A stretch of DNA of 64,000 nt, taken from positions 112,091,073 to 112,155,072 of the forward strand of contig CM030363.1 in assembly GCA_017893485.1 (NCBI GenBank), in the 5' to 3' direction. Under the pieces are notes generated by a model, which saw nothing but the letters and a program-made list of their open reading frames with translations, searched no databases and was not told where the DNA came from. A program made the translations under genes and the position numbers. Positions within the stretch are counted from its first letter, which is position 1. The number at the start of each line of letters is the position of its first letter. This stretch comes from Hemerocallis citrina. Its lineage: Eukaryota > Streptophyta > Magnoliopsida > Asparagales > Asphodelaceae. Below are positions 33,181 to 46,366 of the stretch, in pieces.

Positions 33181-33953
33181 CTGTGATTCTGTGAATACCC
33201 GAGTACGCTACCTTGTATGGTCCCCTACGAAATCTAAAATGAAATTGCATGGACTGTAGCAACCATGTAGTAAAAGGATGGATGCATGAAGTGCTACCTA
33301 GATAGTAATCACTATAGGACTTGAACATGATACTTGAGACTTGATACTTGACACTTGATACCTATTACCTGTACCTGTTAGTACACCATACTACTTGTTT
33401 CTATTTTCCTGATTCATGTTAGATATTATATTTCTGTTGACACACTTATACCATACTATGCTTGTTACTTAGAATAATCTATCCCCTGTACTTATATCCT
33501 ACATTATAAGTGGCCTGTAAGTTGCAATTGACGGGTACTTATTTTCTCTTTCCTTCTCCTGCAAATTTTTAAACTGCAGATTTTGGTTATCAGCTGCCCG
33601 ATGGAGTATGTGATCTAAAGTTCTAGTTGGCTGAAGCTTTTGCTATCTTCATTTATTTCCTGTTGCTCATTTTAAACATTGTATCTGTTACTTGTATTCT
33701 TTGTGTTTGGATAGTATGACCCAGGATTTTGACTTATTCAGATCATGACTATTTGAGATATATATATTTGGTTTCAAGTATTATTGTTGGTATTTGGTTC
33801 ATATGTGCATGTAGATGATTTTTCTGGCTTCCGACTCTGATTATATTGTGATATGTTGTAAAGATTCCTGAACAGCTTATGGATGATGAAAATCATTCAC
33901 TGGGGCAATGTTACGTGCTCATATTCCGTATTTTTGAGAAGCGGGGCGTGACA

Positions 33954-35410
33954 CCAACCCCAAAAGATGTTAACCATATAGGTTACAAATTGATATTTGT
34001 AACAAAAAGGAATGAAAGTAATGAAATTACTAGATATAAAGCACGACTTGTGGCACAAGGTTTCTCGCAGAAACCTAGAATTCATTATGAGTAAACATAC
34101 CCCCCTTTCATCGACGGAATCACTTTCAGATATTTGATAAGTTTAGCAGTTTTTGAAAATTTAGATATGAGACTCATGGATGTTTTAACTATTTATTTAT
34201 ATGGGGACTTAGACACAGACATTTATATGAAAATTCCAGAATAATTTACTTTATCAGAAGTAAAATCAAATAATACGTACTTAATTCTATTTAGACGTTC
34301 ATTGTACTGCTTGAAGCAATCTGGAATAATGTGATACAATTGTCTTAGCGAATATCTGTCTAAGGAAGGATATATAAACAATCCAATTTACCTGTGCATT
34401 TTTATAAAGAGAATTTTAAATGGATTTGCAATAGTAACAATTCATGTGGATGATATAAATTTAATCGGGACTCAAGAAGAGCTCGAGAAAACTGCTGACT
34501 ACTTGAAGAAGGAATTTGAAATGAAAGATCATGGGAAAACAAAATTTTATCTGGGCTTGTAAATTGAGAGAAATTCTAGAGTGATATTAGTCCATTAGTC
34601 TAATTATACCGACAAGGTTTTGAAACGGTTTGGTATGGACACGACACATCCACTAAGTGCTTCCATGGTAGTCCGATCTTTGGACATGAAGAAAGATCCA
34701 TACCGTCCTAAAGAGGAAAATAAATGTATTGGGACCTGAAGTACCATATTTAAGTGCTATTGGTGCTCTACTGTACTTGGCACAATGCACTATATCGGAT
34801 ATTTCTTTTCGTGAATTTTCTTGCTAGATATAGATTTGAACTAACTCAAAGGTACTGGACTGGTATCAAGCATATTTTACGATATTTACATGGAATTAAC
34901 TTAGGTTTATTTTATTCTTATAATCCTAAAAGTTTCAAGATTGTAGTTTATGCAGATTTAGGATACCTCTCTGATCATCCTATGGGTCGATGATTATGTA
35001 TTTCTTAGTCGTAGTGTCGCTATTTCTTGGCGTTCTACTAATCAAACTTTAGTAGCTATTTCATATAACCACTTTGAAAATTTAGCTCTTCATGAAGATA
35101 GCCATGGATGTGCATGGTCGTGTTCTTTAATTCAACACATTCTTAGTTCTTGTCACCATTATCTTCAAAGATAATGTTGCATTTATAGCACAGATTCAAG
35201 AAGGTTTCGTCAAAGAAGACAGAATTAAGCACACTTCACCAAAATTCTTCTTTACTCACAAGATCCAGAAGAACAACGAGATTGTAATCATGCGAATTTG
35301 TTTTAGTGACAACTTAGCTGACAATTTCACCAAGTCTCTGCCAAAGAAAATCTTCTAGAAATTTGTGTACGAGATTGGTATGCTTAGAATTCATCATCAA
35401 ACTATGTAAG
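33954..35410 (+). pseudogene. copia reverse transcriptase and RNase H (element F)
   Basis: The reading KARLVAQGFSQKP (about 34040) is the RT N-terminal block. RRSLYCLKQS lies near 34300. TIHVDDINLIGT (about 34437-34472) holds the catalytic pair of aspartates, with H in place of the usual Y. KTKFYLGL and NYTDKVLKRFGM follow, then a broken connection and RNase H with KHILRYLHG near 34870. The tail near 35290-35350 matches the end of copia pol. Many stops and frameshifts occur. Confidence 0.85.
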
Positions 35411-36000
35411 GGGTTGCTGTTATCAGGGAGAGTAACTAATTAGAGAAAGTATCCCGAAACATGCTATCCAAGATATATGTGCATTGTACTCTTTTTCCTT
35501 TTCTAGGTTTTTTCGCACTGGATTTTTCCTAGTAAAGATTTTAACTAGGAAACATTGTGCGCATCCAATGTTAATTTAACGATCCTTAAGAATGTTAGAC
35601 TCTTTTTCCTTCGCTCTGGTTAATCTCACGGGGTTTCCCTCAGCAAGGTTTTAATGATGTAACTATCATTGAATGTTGAACATTATGAGAGGGTATGAGA
35701 AATGATGGACATCCAATAGGGTGTTGTAATATTATTAATAGATGACCACCATCCCTAAATTTTGTAACTTCTCTCCCATCTTTATATCTTTATGTTAAAT
35801 ATTTTGTAACTTATGAGTTCATTGGTTATTCTTGTAACTCTATAAAAGGTGAAATACTTTACCAAAAAAAATAGAAAAAAATGGAAAAAAATTCGTCCAT
35901 CTATTCTTTTCTGTTAGTAACAGGGTAAAGCTCACATAAATATAGTTATCTATACTTAGTGTTTGAAACAGTAATAAGAAAAATGGTTTGAAAGCGATGG
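35411..36000 (+). repeat. 3' end and probable LTR of copia F
   Basis: After pol come ATCAGGGAGAG (about 35433, purine-rich) and two copies of a CTCTTTTTCCTT segment with GCACTGGATTTTTCC-type sequence, typical of the 3' untranslated part of this copia group. A second purine run GAGAGGG at 35687 precedes TATGAGAAATGATGG, a possible LTR start. TATAAAAGG at about 35842 would be its promoter. There is no 5' LTR to compare with, so the edges are approximate. Confidence 0.5.
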
Positions 36001-36756
36001 CGAAGTGGACTGAAATTGAATGACACATTGGCCAATTTCTTATTAAGATTAGGTAGGACGGAAGTGTAGGATGTCAAAGAGTCAGAGCTAGATAAGTGTG
36101 CAAATATTTAAATAATTTTTTATATGTTTGATACTATGTTCATATTTGACAAATAAAACATTTGGTATTTGCTAATAATCTTAATAGATATTATATAATG
36201 GTTATTCTGAAGTCAAAATATTAAATAACAAATATGATTTACTATGTTCTAAAACTAATTTGTTTAAAACAAAGAAATATCTAGCATTTTATAAAATTTC
36301 AGTTAACTTATATATTTGTAAAAAGAATTACTATATTGACATAACTATAATTTTTAAATAGCATAAAATAATTATTTGAAAAGCATTATGTAAAACTTAA
36401 CAACATCAATTATTGACAAAAATCTTATTTCTAATTAGATCATTTTTTGGATATCTTATTGCACTACATGAAGTACATCCATTCATCTTCTTCAAAAAGA
36501 CGATTGATGTATAAGCATTAGAAAGATTTCATTTTTTTGTGGGAGAAGAAGAAGAAGGTTGAGATATTTTCTTTACAGGAGAAAAAGAAAAAGAAAAAAA
36601 GATTTGATATTTTTTCTAATTCTAATCTAAAACGAACCACAAATTTGATTTTCATGATCAAAGATGAGGTTTTTGGAATTTTGCATGTTATTCGTTTTTA
36701 CTTGTTTGAGTTAAAAGGAAAATTGAAGAAGAAGAAGAAGGAAAAGGAAAATATTG
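36001..36756. other. AT-rich interval, nothing recognised
   Basis: This is low-GC DNA with A-rich and GAAGAA-rich stretches (36540-36600 and 36720-36745). I see no conserved frame, RNA gene or element terminus. It separates copia F from copia B and may be the least disturbed host sequence in the window. Confidence 0.4.
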
Positions 36757-37206
36757 AGTTCAATACTTAAAATTGAGATGCAACAAGTAATCGAAATCAA
36801 AGAAACACAAACAAACACAGCCAACAACACGTAAACACACAAGATTTTTATGAAAGTTCGTCCAGTGCAATGGCTATTATCCCGCGCAGAGGCACACTAC
36901 TGCAATTTTCACTAGAGATTATGAAGAGACACAGGTTTACAATCACTAAATATCTCATCTCCAAGGCGTATGATTTATCTCCACTTTACCATCTCAAGAA
37001 CGGTAGCCCAAGACTCTCTCTTGTTCATAGAACACTGTTAGCATAACCCTAGAATCGTACAAACAATATATATATCATTTAATTGCAGTCGACTGCACAC
37101 TGCACTGCTGTTGTTGTGCGGGATGTCTTTGTTGTTGTTTCTTCACATCTTATCCTTCTTCAAACCCTTGATCTCTTCTCTGTGTGTATAAAATCCACAT
37201 AATCCA
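36757..37206 (-). repeat. 3' LTR of copia B
   Basis: It matches the LTR at 56824-57522 over TTCAATACTTAAAA, GAACAAGTAATCGAAAT-type and CCAGTG.AATGGCTA blocks through to TCCACATAATC. It is about 450 bp against 700 bp in the other copy, which has extra repeats around GTCGACTGC. The purine-rich CCAAGTAGGAGATTATT (minus strand, about 37223-37207) beside it is the polypurine tract. CAGTCGACTG occurs at 37086-37095. Confidence 0.8.
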
Positions 37207-37379
37207 AATAATCTCCTACTTGGAGACATACACATGAAGTCTCTAACCTATTTTTCATTTCTCTCTTGGCCTATTCAAGGCCTGTGCCTCTCCGAGTCTC
37301 CCATCAGTCAAATTGGAAACAATCTGATAGCGGAATAGAAAAACCTATTCTTCTTGCTATCCACTAACTTTGTGAGTGT

Positions 37380-38950
37380 CAGTCGGATTCTGTGCCATGA
37401 ATCTTTGATAGCTTCAACCACTTCTTTTCAACTTCCATCTTGATAAAGTGATATTTTATCTTTATATGTTGAGTCCTAGCATGGATAGTGAGTTCTTTGC
37501 AAAGATTACTGCACTCTGACTGTCAGACCATAGATTCCCTATGTGTTGCATTCTACACAACGGGCCCATGAGTTCTGAAATCCATACCATGTCCTTCAGA
37601 GACTCTGTAAGTGCCATATATTCTAACTCTGTCATTGATTGCACTACAACCTTCTGTAACTGAGAAGCCCCAGCTTACAGCTGTACCACCAACTGTTAAC
37701 ACATATCCTTTAGTACTCCTATAACCATCACGATCACCACAATAGTCCGTAAAAACATAACCACCTGTCCGTAATGAATCACCCTCAAAACATAGAGAAT
37801 GATCTGAAATACCTGCAAGATATCTAAGATTTCACTTCACTGCATTCAATGCTCTTTACCTGGATTCTTCATACACCGTCTAACAATTCCTGCTGTATGT
37901 GCAATATCTGGCCTTATAGACATCATCAGACACATATGACTACCAATGACTGAGGCATAAGGAACTACAGTCATTTCCACCATTTCTACCTCCGATGTGG
38001 GACACAAGTCCATAGATAACTTGAAGTGTGCACCCAAGAGAAAGTAACTGTCCTCACACTATCAGTATTGAATCGCTTCAACACTTTCTTCACATAGTCC
38101 GCTTGTGACAACCAAAGCTTCTTATTCTGCCTGTTTCTAATGATTTTCATGCGAAGAATTTACTTTGCCTCTCCTAAATTTTTCTTTGAAAACTAGGAAG
38201 GTAACATCTTTTTTCTTCATTCAAGAACCTGCCAAGAGTATATCATCCACATACAAAGCTAAAATTACTGTGTCATTATCGCCATACCTGCGCACATAGA
38301 CACATTGATCTGACTTGCATCTTTCTAATCCATTTCCTCACATGGAATAGTCAAATTTTAGTACCACTGCCGTGGTACCTATTTGAGCCCATATAAACTC
38401 TTTTTAAATCGACAGACCATGTCTTCCTTTCCTTTGACTTCAAAACCTGTGAGTTGCTTCATGTACAACTCTTCTTCTACGTCATCATGGAGAAAAAATA
38501 TTTTGATGTCCAGCTGCTATAAAAGTAAATTCCACTGCCAAAATACCGAGCAAAACCATAATTTAAGCCATCTTCACAACTAGAGCGAAGATCTCACTAT
38601 AGTCAACACATTAACTTTGGGAAAACCCTTTGATAATAAGTCTCGCCTTGTACATTTTGCTACTAGCTGCCACATTCTTGATTTTGAAAATCCACTTATT
38701 CCTAAGAGCATGCTGTTCTATAGGTAACTTGGTCAACTCCCACTGAATTTGAACAATTTTTCAAAGCCTCGTCATGAGTCTCTAGCTCACCTTAATCTGT
38801 GTACAGAACATGCTTGTGAACTATGCTAGTTAATTGATCAAATATCTTTCTTAATATTCTCTATCATATCGACCTCCTCAAAGCACGTATCAATTCACCG
38901 ACCGGTTTAGGCTCGCCAAATGGCTCTGGCTTTACCTATTCGTCTTGGAC
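37380..38950 (-). pseudogene. copia RT and RNase H (element B)
   Basis: Reading leftwards, RT includes ILALYVDDILLAGS near 38270-38230 with the YVDD box intact, then PYASVIGSHMCLMMSIRPDI (about 37960) and MKNPGKEH. RNase H shows GGYVFTDY, GGTAVSWGFSVTEGC and EYMALTESLKDMVWISELMG, with WSDSQSAVIFAKN at about 37530-37500. Stops and frame changes separate these blocks. The family makes element cDNA; this copy is inactive. Confidence 0.88.
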
Positions 38951-39786
38951 ATCCTACTTATTCCCAATAGGCTCATCAAGAGCCTCCTGTGTTGCCAATG
39001 GTTTTTTTACCTGTCGTTGCACTGTAGGGGCCCTATCAGTATTGCCGTCTTCATAACCTGAATTTGAATCTAAAACTATTTCTGGATATGAATATGTTGT
39101 ATCTCCCTGGTCTATGTGCGTGTCCTTATACAACCAAATTCCTTCTGTGAATGACCTTGTTATCAATAAAGTTCTAAAGTCTGTAAACATACAGATCGCC
39201 GCCATAGCCAATGAAGACACATTTCTAGATTTTGAATCCATATTCTTTCTTTCTTCATTGTCAATTAGTGAATAGGAAATACAACCATAAACTTTTAAAT
39301 GCAAATAATTAACAGGTTTACCTGAACATAGATCATGAGGTATGCCCTAATCAAGGGCACTAGACATGCAATGGTTGATCAAGTACACTGTTGTATCCAC
39401 TGTAGTTTCCCAAAGATGGACATGAAAACCTGTATGAAGCCTCATACATTTTGTTCTCTTGAGTTTGCATTTCAATCTTTCTTCTACTCCATTTTTCTGT
39501 GGAGTTCTAGGAACCATCTTGATTACTTGGATACATGCATGTGTCAAAATATTACTAAACTCTTTACTCATGCACTCACCATAATTATCAGATTTTATTA
39601 CTTTCACTTTGCGCCCCGTCTCATTCTCAACTTTGGCCCTCCAAGCTTTGAATGTCTCAAACACCTTGGACTTCTAACAAATTTTAATAATCCAAACTTT
39701 TCTAGTAGCATCATCGATAACGTGTCGAATTATCTCTTACCGCCACAAGAAAACTCCTGAGCTAGACCCCACACATCTGCATGTAC
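38951..39786 (-). pseudogene. copia integrase (element B)
   Basis: The minus-strand reading starts beside A8 with HADVWG (about 39780) and runs through DDATRKVWI-like sequence. It continues with FETFKAWRAKVENETGRKVK, IKSDNYGECMSKEF (second acidic residue) and PRTPQKNGVEER (about 39490, catalytic Glu block). The C-terminal part, LKVYGCISYSLIDNEERKN, is at about 39300-39240. The N-terminal zinc region and GAG-pre-integrase are absent on both sides of A8. Confidence 0.88.
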
Positions 39787-42700
39787 TGTCACGCCCTACT
39801 TCCCAAAAGGAATACGAAATACGAGTGCGTGACAAAGCCCAGTGATTGATTTTCATCATTCATAAGCTATAGGATCGACTCAGCATCATAACAAGAAATA
39901 TAGCAAAATATATTCAACCACACATGCATGAAAAATTTATTAATCAACAGAAAGACATATGAAACAAATATAAATATCCCAATAATTTCAAGATTTGGAT
40001 CAAAAGTAAGACTTTGGGACTACAAGCCCGTTATAAGTTTCAAGTAGCAACAGAATTAAATAAACTCAAATACAAAATAATTGAAGCAAGATTTCCCAAG
40101 CGAAGCCTAGAATGTTTGCTCACCAACTCCAGCAGGCAAATCGTTTCGAAAGTTTGTATATATACATGCAGAAGAAAGAGGAGAAACAAAGAAAAACGTC
40201 CTTAGTGCAAGTTAGGGCCGCAAGTAGTACAAGAAAGGGTATGAAAATAAGTGCAAGAAAATATGAAACAAGATTTGGAATCAAGAATGTATAACATGAT
40301 ATAATAGGGATGCAACAAGTAGTGGAGTTCAAGAGACTAGCTAGCAAGTAAGACAACTCAAGTAACAGGATTGGATAACAAGTACCAGTAGCAGGAACAA
40401 GTGGCAAGTGAGCATGTAATTATATCAAGCATTAAGTAACAAGTATCAAGTAACAAGTATCAAGCAAGACAGGTGTCCAGTGTGAACAAGTAACAAGTTA
40501 TTCTTAAATCTAATATTTAATTTTATCTAGGTAGCACACTTCATGCGCCCCAACTATTTACCACATGGTTGTTACTTACAAATAGTTACGTTTAGGCCTA
40601 ATGGTGGATTTTATAGGGGGTGTACTCAGGTATCAAGTATCAAGTAAGTCAGCTTCATGAAAACAAAAATAATGTAACAAGTTCACGAACCAGTTCGTGA
40701 ATGCACTAACAAGTTCAATAACCAAACCGTGGGTTCATGAATGCACTAAAGATACAACTTGTTCATGAACCAAGTAATGGGTTCACGAATAAGCTCAAGA
40801 TACAACAAGTTCATGAACCAAGTAATGGGAAACACGGGCTCCCTTCCGAGTACACTTAACTATATTGTCCATTACTATGGTCTTTCCCTTAACCCCGACT
40901 TGTTATTTATTATTGTCATCAACCAAGCATGAGATTGTGAAAAATAGGAAAAGTATACATGGTCAAGGACAGGGAACAAATTTAGAATAGGTAGCAAGCA
41001 TATTCGAGGGTCAAAAAAAATTAAAATATCAAGAACGACGAAAATTCCAATTCTGGACAGTATGACGTTGCTGCACCAAAACTGAGATTCCTACCACCAC
41101 AGGAATGCAAATATGGATCCGTCAAAAAATCTAGAAAGACTCTCTACCGAATCCAGCTCATATAAACAAGATACATAAAAATTGTACCATCAGGTGTCAA
41201 AATAGCAAACTACACAGAATTTGTAAATCTGTATTTTTAAATGTGAAACAGCTCTGAAACTTTGTTAATTAATTCCAAGAAAATTAGGAAATGTTCTGTA
41301 GTGTGTCTAGAATCAGCATACAAAATTTCAAGTCATTATCTTACTAGTAGCATGATTAATTTAATTGTGAAGCAAAGTGGTGTAGCAAATTCATGAATCT
41401 GGAATTCTACGACACAGCAGAAGTAAAACTGCGATAAATCACAAACTACAGTTCAGAATTCAATTCCGTCAAAAGGTTAGTAAACTAGACATCTGGGGCT
41501 AAATTTCTTATTGAGGACTCAAGTCCAAATTCTGAAGTCATCAGGGTCCAAACAGCAAGTAAAGACAAGAGTAGCAGCATATGTAAATTTCTTTTATAAA
41601 AAAATGGTATGATAAATCACTAGTATGAGTCTTGATTAGTGTGTGATACAAATAGGATGTAATGGATATCAAATCAACAAGTCACATTTATTTTTTTCAA
41701 CTCAAAGAAGGTAAGATCAACATAAACATCATACAACATACATCAACAAGTCAAGGTGGTTCTTAGTTACATGTGTTCAAATAATTAGGAAATAAAATGG
41801 ATCCAACTAGTTTTGAAATAAATATATCAACGAAGGATTGTGACTCTTATGATCATGGAGTTGATAAGGAATAAAATAAGATTGTCAAACGATAAGCCAA
41901 AAGGGAGTCACAACTACGATCTACTTGCAGTATTTTTAAATAAAAGCTTGTACTAGAACAACAAGTTATACAAGAAGATACTTGCCTTGATTCTTACATA
42001 ACCTTCCTTCTATTCTTGATCAGCAGCAACTGGTGGCGACGACTATGGGCGGCGAGACGAGGAGTGACGGCAGCGACCTGGGACCGTTCGAGTGAAGCTC
42101 TGTTTTGCGCCAAAAATAATGGAGAGCGGGACGACGGTGGTAGGGCTCTGGACGATGATGACGAGGGTGAGGGGGTTCTGCGGCGGAGGATTACGGCGGA
42201 CGACGAGCGGATGGCGGCGACTGGATGGGTTCGAGCGGTGGTCGAAGTGGTGGGTTCGATAGCGAAGTTGACAAAGACGATGAGGGTGTATCATTAGGGA
42301 TGAGTGTGAGGTCGAAGATGACAGTGAGAAGGTGCACAGGGTTGGCAATGGGAGACGAAGAGGCGGGAAGACGATGACGAAGTGGCGAGGTTGATGGTTT
42401 CGATAATGCCGAGGATGAAGAGGACGATGGATGCGATGAGGGGGTGCGGTGATGAAGACGAGGGTGATGGGGGAGGTGATGAGGCAGCGACGAGCACAAG
42501 GATGGAGATGGCTAGGGAATTCGAAGAGGCGGGAGGTGGAAAGGTGGGGAAGACGAACAGTATAGGCAACTGGTGTTTTTAGGGGTTGAACAGTGAATAG
42601 GTTTAGGGTTAATTAGGGTTAGGAGTTAATTAGGTTTATATAGTATAGGGTTTCGGGATGTGGGTTATTGGTTAACGGGTTTGAGTAGGATCCAAAAGGA

Positions 42701-42951
42701 GATTTAGTCAAAATTTACTATAATTAGGAAAAATGAATTAGATGAGATGAAACAGTCAAATCTCCATGAAGAACAGCAAATTGGAGCGTATAGGAAAGAT
42801 GCAATTGAAATAAATATTGGCACAAAATTGAGTCAAAACAAAATAGATGACTTTTATTAGAACTGGAAAAAAATACAGATTCTCAAATTGAGAAATAGAG
42901 TACAAGTATGAAATGCAGCAGAAAACACCAATACAGGGAACAGGGGTTACA
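39787..42951 (-). repeat. 3' LTR A5 of gypsy A8
   Basis: It is 3165 bp, ending CAGGGGTTACA (complement of TGTAACCCCTG) at 42951 and starting TGTCACGCCC at 39787. It is closely similar to A6 over most of its length. The telo-box-like TTTAGGGTT (42602-42610) and a TATA complement (42635-42642) mark the promoter on the minus strand. A GC-rich leader spans about 42010-42590, with long but non-conserved frames. A5 lacks the GATC-rich block found in A6 and A1. The block conserved between family A copies is at 40520-40640. Confidence 0.9.
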
Positions 42952-42959
42952 ATCCTACC

Positions 42960-44440
42960 CACCTAACAAGCAGAATTTCTTCCTCGAAATTCAGACAAGT
43001 GGTACAAAGGGCAACCCCGAAAGAAAAGAAAGACAAGGAGACTACTCGAACAAATGGGAAAACTTCTGCTGAATCTTCTCCTCCAACTCCCAAGTCGCTC
43101 ACTCGGTGAGTGAGGATTCCAAGAAACCCGAACCAGCTTGATAACCTTGTTCTTCAGCACTTTCTCTCGCCGGTCCTAGATAGCAACTAGAGTAATCTCA
43201 CAAGACAGATCCGGGTGCACAGATAACTCTGAATAGTCGATCACATGGCTCTCATCCCTGATGTATCTCCTGAGCTAGAAGATATGAAAGATATCATGCA
43301 CCCCAGATAGAGCCGGTGGCAATGCAAGACGATAGGCCACCTTGCCTACCCATTCCACAATATCGAACGGCCCGATGAACTTGGGGATTAGCTTGTCTCC
43401 ACTGCCAAACCGGATAACACCTCTCCACGGTGATACCTTAAGGAATACATGATCTCCCACCTCAAACTCCATGGGCCTTCTGTGGACATCTGCCCATTTC
43501 CTCTACCTGTCCTACGCTGCCAGAAGATGCTTCCTGATCTGAGCCACTGCATCGACAGTCCTAGTGATCAACTCTGACCCCAACAACTTTCTCTCACTAA
43601 TGTCATCCCAACACACTGGTTACCTACACTTTCGACCATATAGTGCATCATACGGTGCAGTATTTAGACTGGCCCGATAGTTGTTATTGTACGAGAACTC
43701 TACCAAGTGCAGGTGATCCTCCCAAGATCCTCCAAACTGAAGCACACATGACCTCAACATGTCCTCTAATGTCTGAATGGTTCTTTCTGACTGCCCGTCT
43801 GTCTGAGGATGGAAGGCCGTACTGTACTTCAACTTGCTCCCAAGACTGCTCTGAAGGCTCTCCCAAAACTGAAATCTGAACCTGGTATCCCTGTCGGATA
43901 CAATACTGACTGGAACCCCATGAAGCCTGACAATCTCCTGCATGTACCTCTCTGCGAACCTCTCAGTAGACTGACCAACTCTGAAGGGGATGATGTGAGC
44001 ACTCTTCGTCAGTCTGTCCACAATCACCCAAATGGTGTTGTGACCCTTGGAACTCCTCGGCAAGGCGGTCACAAAATCTGTGGTGATGTGCTCCCACTTC
44101 CACTCCAGAATGGGAAGAGGCTGTAGAAGCCCGACAGTTCTCTGATGTTCTGCCTTCACCTGCTGGTAGATCAAGCACTAAGACACAAATCTTGCTAAGG
44201 CCTTCTTCATACCATGCCACCAGAAGTGAAGCTTCAAATCCCGATACATCTTAGTACCACCGAGATGAATGGAGTATGCCGACTTGTGGGCTTCCTTGAG
44301 CAATTTTTGTCTGACTTCACCATTTGGGACACACAACCTAGCTCCAAAGCGAAGTGATCCATCTGAGTGAATAACCATATCGGTCCTTGTGCCTGCCTCA
44401 ACTTCGGCTCTGAATCCCTGTAATTGCTCATCACCTGCAT
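42960..44440 (-). pseudogene. Gypsy integrase with C-terminal tail (A8)
   Basis: Reading leftwards: the zinc-binding region at 44378-44178 (HLGGTKMYRDLKLHFWWHGM), the core at 44174-43620 ([52 protein letters not shown]) and the C-terminal part at 43472-42960 (VFLKVSPWRGVIRFGSGDKL, then HPDLSCEITLVAI and KVLKNKVIKLVRVSW). The core acidic residues are present. A stop follows YGRKCR, and the chromodomain-like end is frameshifted. About 10 bp after the end of pol lies LTR A5, reached through a purine-rich GGTGGGTAGGAT. The enzyme would insert cDNA; the tail of this clade can bind chromatin. Confidence 0.92.
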
Positions 44441-45990
44441 GTGCTTCTTTAATCTACTCTACCCGAGACAACTGCAACTGAAGCATCATACAACTCCGAT
44501 CGACACCCGGCATTCACATTCAAGTCCAACCTTCTCATCTGCTCAACAAGCTCCTCCTGCTTAGTCAAGAACATCGCGACTGGCCTCCTGCTCAATGCAT
44601 CTGGCACCAAGTTCACCTTACCAGGGTGATACTGCAAACTGATGTCATAATCGGCCATTAACTCTAACCAGTGCCTCTGTCTCATGTTCATCTCCTTCTG
44701 GATGAAGACATACTTGAGACTTCTGTGGTCAGTAAAGATTTCCACTCGGTCTCCAAGTAAATAGTGTGTCCATAGCTTCAAGGCAAAGATCACCGCTGCC
44801 AACTCCAAGCCATAAGTAGGGTAGTTCTTCTCGTGCAGCCTCAACTGTCTGGATGCATAAGCAACAACTCGATCCTTTCGCATCAACACTGCACCTAGAC
44901 CCCTATTAGAAGCGTCGTAGTGAATCACGAAACCACCCGAACCATCCGGTAAAGTCAACACTGGTGCTGACGTCAACCTACTCTTGAACTCTGCAAAAGC
45001 TTCACTGTAGGCCCCATCCCAAGAAAACTTCTAATCCTTCCCTATCAGTTTAGTCAATGGCCCAACAATCTTCGAGAAGTCTTGGACAAACTTCCGATAA
45101 TACTCTGCTAGCCCGAGAAAACTTCTCACATCTAAAACTAACTTAGGCACTAGCCAATCTTTAACTGCAGCAATCTTGGACGGATCAACAGAGATTCCCT
45201 CATCCGAGATAATATGCCCCAAGAACGTGACCTGGTCAAGCCAGAACTCGCACTTGCTGAGTTTTCCATAGAGCTGATTCTCCCTCAGAGTCTGCAAGAC
45301 TAACCTCAGATGCTCAGTATGCTCTTCTCGGTTTGGAGAATACACCAAGATGTCATCTATAAAGACCACCACAATATGTCTAGGAATGGAGAGAAAACTC
45401 TATTCATCAGGCTCATAAACACTTTCGGGGCATTCGTGACTCCGAAGGGCATCACTAAGAACTCGTAATGCCCGTACCTGGTCCTGAACGCAGTATTCTG
45501 CACATTTACTGCCTTCACCTTCACCTTCACCTGATGAGTTTCCGAGCGAAGGTCCAACTTTGAAAAGACTGCAGCACCACCCAACTGATCAAATAAGTCA
45601 TTGATCCTGGGTAGTGGATACCGATTCTTCACTGTGACACTGTTCAGCTCTCGATAATCAATTCATAGTCTGCGGCTTCCTTCCTTCTTATTGACGAACA
45701 GAATAAGAGCTCCCCACGGTGAAACACTTGGCTTGATGAAACCCAAATCTAACAAACCCTGAATCTGCAGCTTCAACTCTGCTAGCTCAAACGGTGCCAT
45801 CCTGTATGGGTACTTCGATATCAGCACTGTACCAGGATAAACCTCAATGCCGAACTCCACTTCTCGATCTGGAGGTAACCCAGAAAATTCCTCTGGGAAC
45901 ACATCCAGGAATTCCCGCACTACTAGAGGCGCAGCCTTACAGCCCGTGTGCAACTCCATTGCACAACCTTCCTTATCAACCACCTTCTTA
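44441..45990 (-). pseudogene. Gypsy reverse transcriptase and RNase H (A8)
   Basis: Reading leftwards: [20 protein letters not shown] (about 45915) is the usual gypsy RT start. Then [40 protein letters not shown] (about 45625), [12 protein letters not shown] and the catalytic FIDDILVYS at about 45365. [17 protein letters not shown] and [12 protein letters not shown] follow. RNase H runs 44976-44449 ([59 protein letters not shown]). The catalytic residues are kept, but frames change near 45365 and stops fall at the domain joints. Confidence 0.93.
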
Positions 45991-46028
45991 CCACGCCCAA
46001 GGGTTGTCTCCCCAGCATGGAACTCAAA

Positions 46029-46366
46029 TTATGCATGGCCCGGGATCCTGAACAAAACCTTCTTTGCTCTGCAATCAATAACATCATGAGACTCCCCCAA
46101 CCAATCCATGTTGAGAATCATATCAAACCCTGAATTCCCGATCACTTTCAGATATGCCTTAAAATCTGTGCCCCCAATAACCATAGGGCTCTGCTTGCAC
46201 TCCCTAGAGAAAATGACAACACCACCACCTGTGGTGATGTTCCAAGCTGCTGGCATATTGCTGCACTCCAACTGATGCTGATCCACAAAACGGGAGGAGA
46301 CGAAGGAATGGGTCGCCCCAGAATCAAATAGGACATGGGCAGGAAAAGAATGAACTAGGACGATAC
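46029..46366 (-). pseudogene. Gypsy aspartic protease (A8)
   Basis: The reading IVLVHSFPAHVLFDSGATHS places the DSG active site near 46320. FVDQHQLECSNMP, a FDMILNMDWLGESHDVIDC motif (about 46120-46065) and a frame end near RIPGHA follow. DMILGMDWL with a following D is the second conserved block of gypsy proteases. It lies between gag and RT as expected. The segment upstream (46367-46525) does not fit gag or protease and has intron-like borders, so the start given here is the proposed splice acceptor. Confidence 0.88.

Larger units (their letters stand above)
30113..33953 (+). mobile_element. Solo LTR A4 (family A) in copia F
   Basis: It is 3841 bp, starts TGTAACCGCTG and ends GAAGCGGGGCGTGACA. 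A perfect 5-bp duplication ccaac flanks it (30108-30112 and 33954-33958). It carries a TTA tract (30302), an ACCC-rich U3 zone with a telo-box-like motif and TATA sequence (30480-30720), a GC-rich leader (30725-31380), CAAGCAAGTAACTTATAC (about 31393), an ACCGATCAAGTT minisatellite (32966-33180), the block conserved between copies (33190-33315) and the conserved 3' end. It is complete and undisturbed, so it is the best reference copy here. Confidence 0.95.
27201..36000 (+). mobile_element. Ty1/copia retrotransposon F, decayed, split by A4
   Basis: Gag tail, protease and integrase lie at 27201-30112; RT and RNase H at 33954-35410; a 3' LTR-like end follows. Removing A4 (30113-33953) joins the RT reading at GPIIPTPKDVNHIGYK. 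The 5' LTR and most of gag are missing, because LTR E abuts the gag sequence at 27200. Stops and frameshifts occur every 100-200 bp, so this is an old copy. No 5' terminus is visible. The exact right edge is uncertain (about 35900-36000). Confidence 0.85.

Noticed and set aside
36537..36770. A Lys-rich open frame
   Set aside because: It arises from GAAGAA/AAAGAA-rich simple sequence next to the copia B LTR; no conserved domain.
42016..42582. Frames in LTR A5 that could be a small gene
   Set aside because: The A6 counterpart has indels that change the frames, and both strands are equally open because of GC-rich simple sequence.
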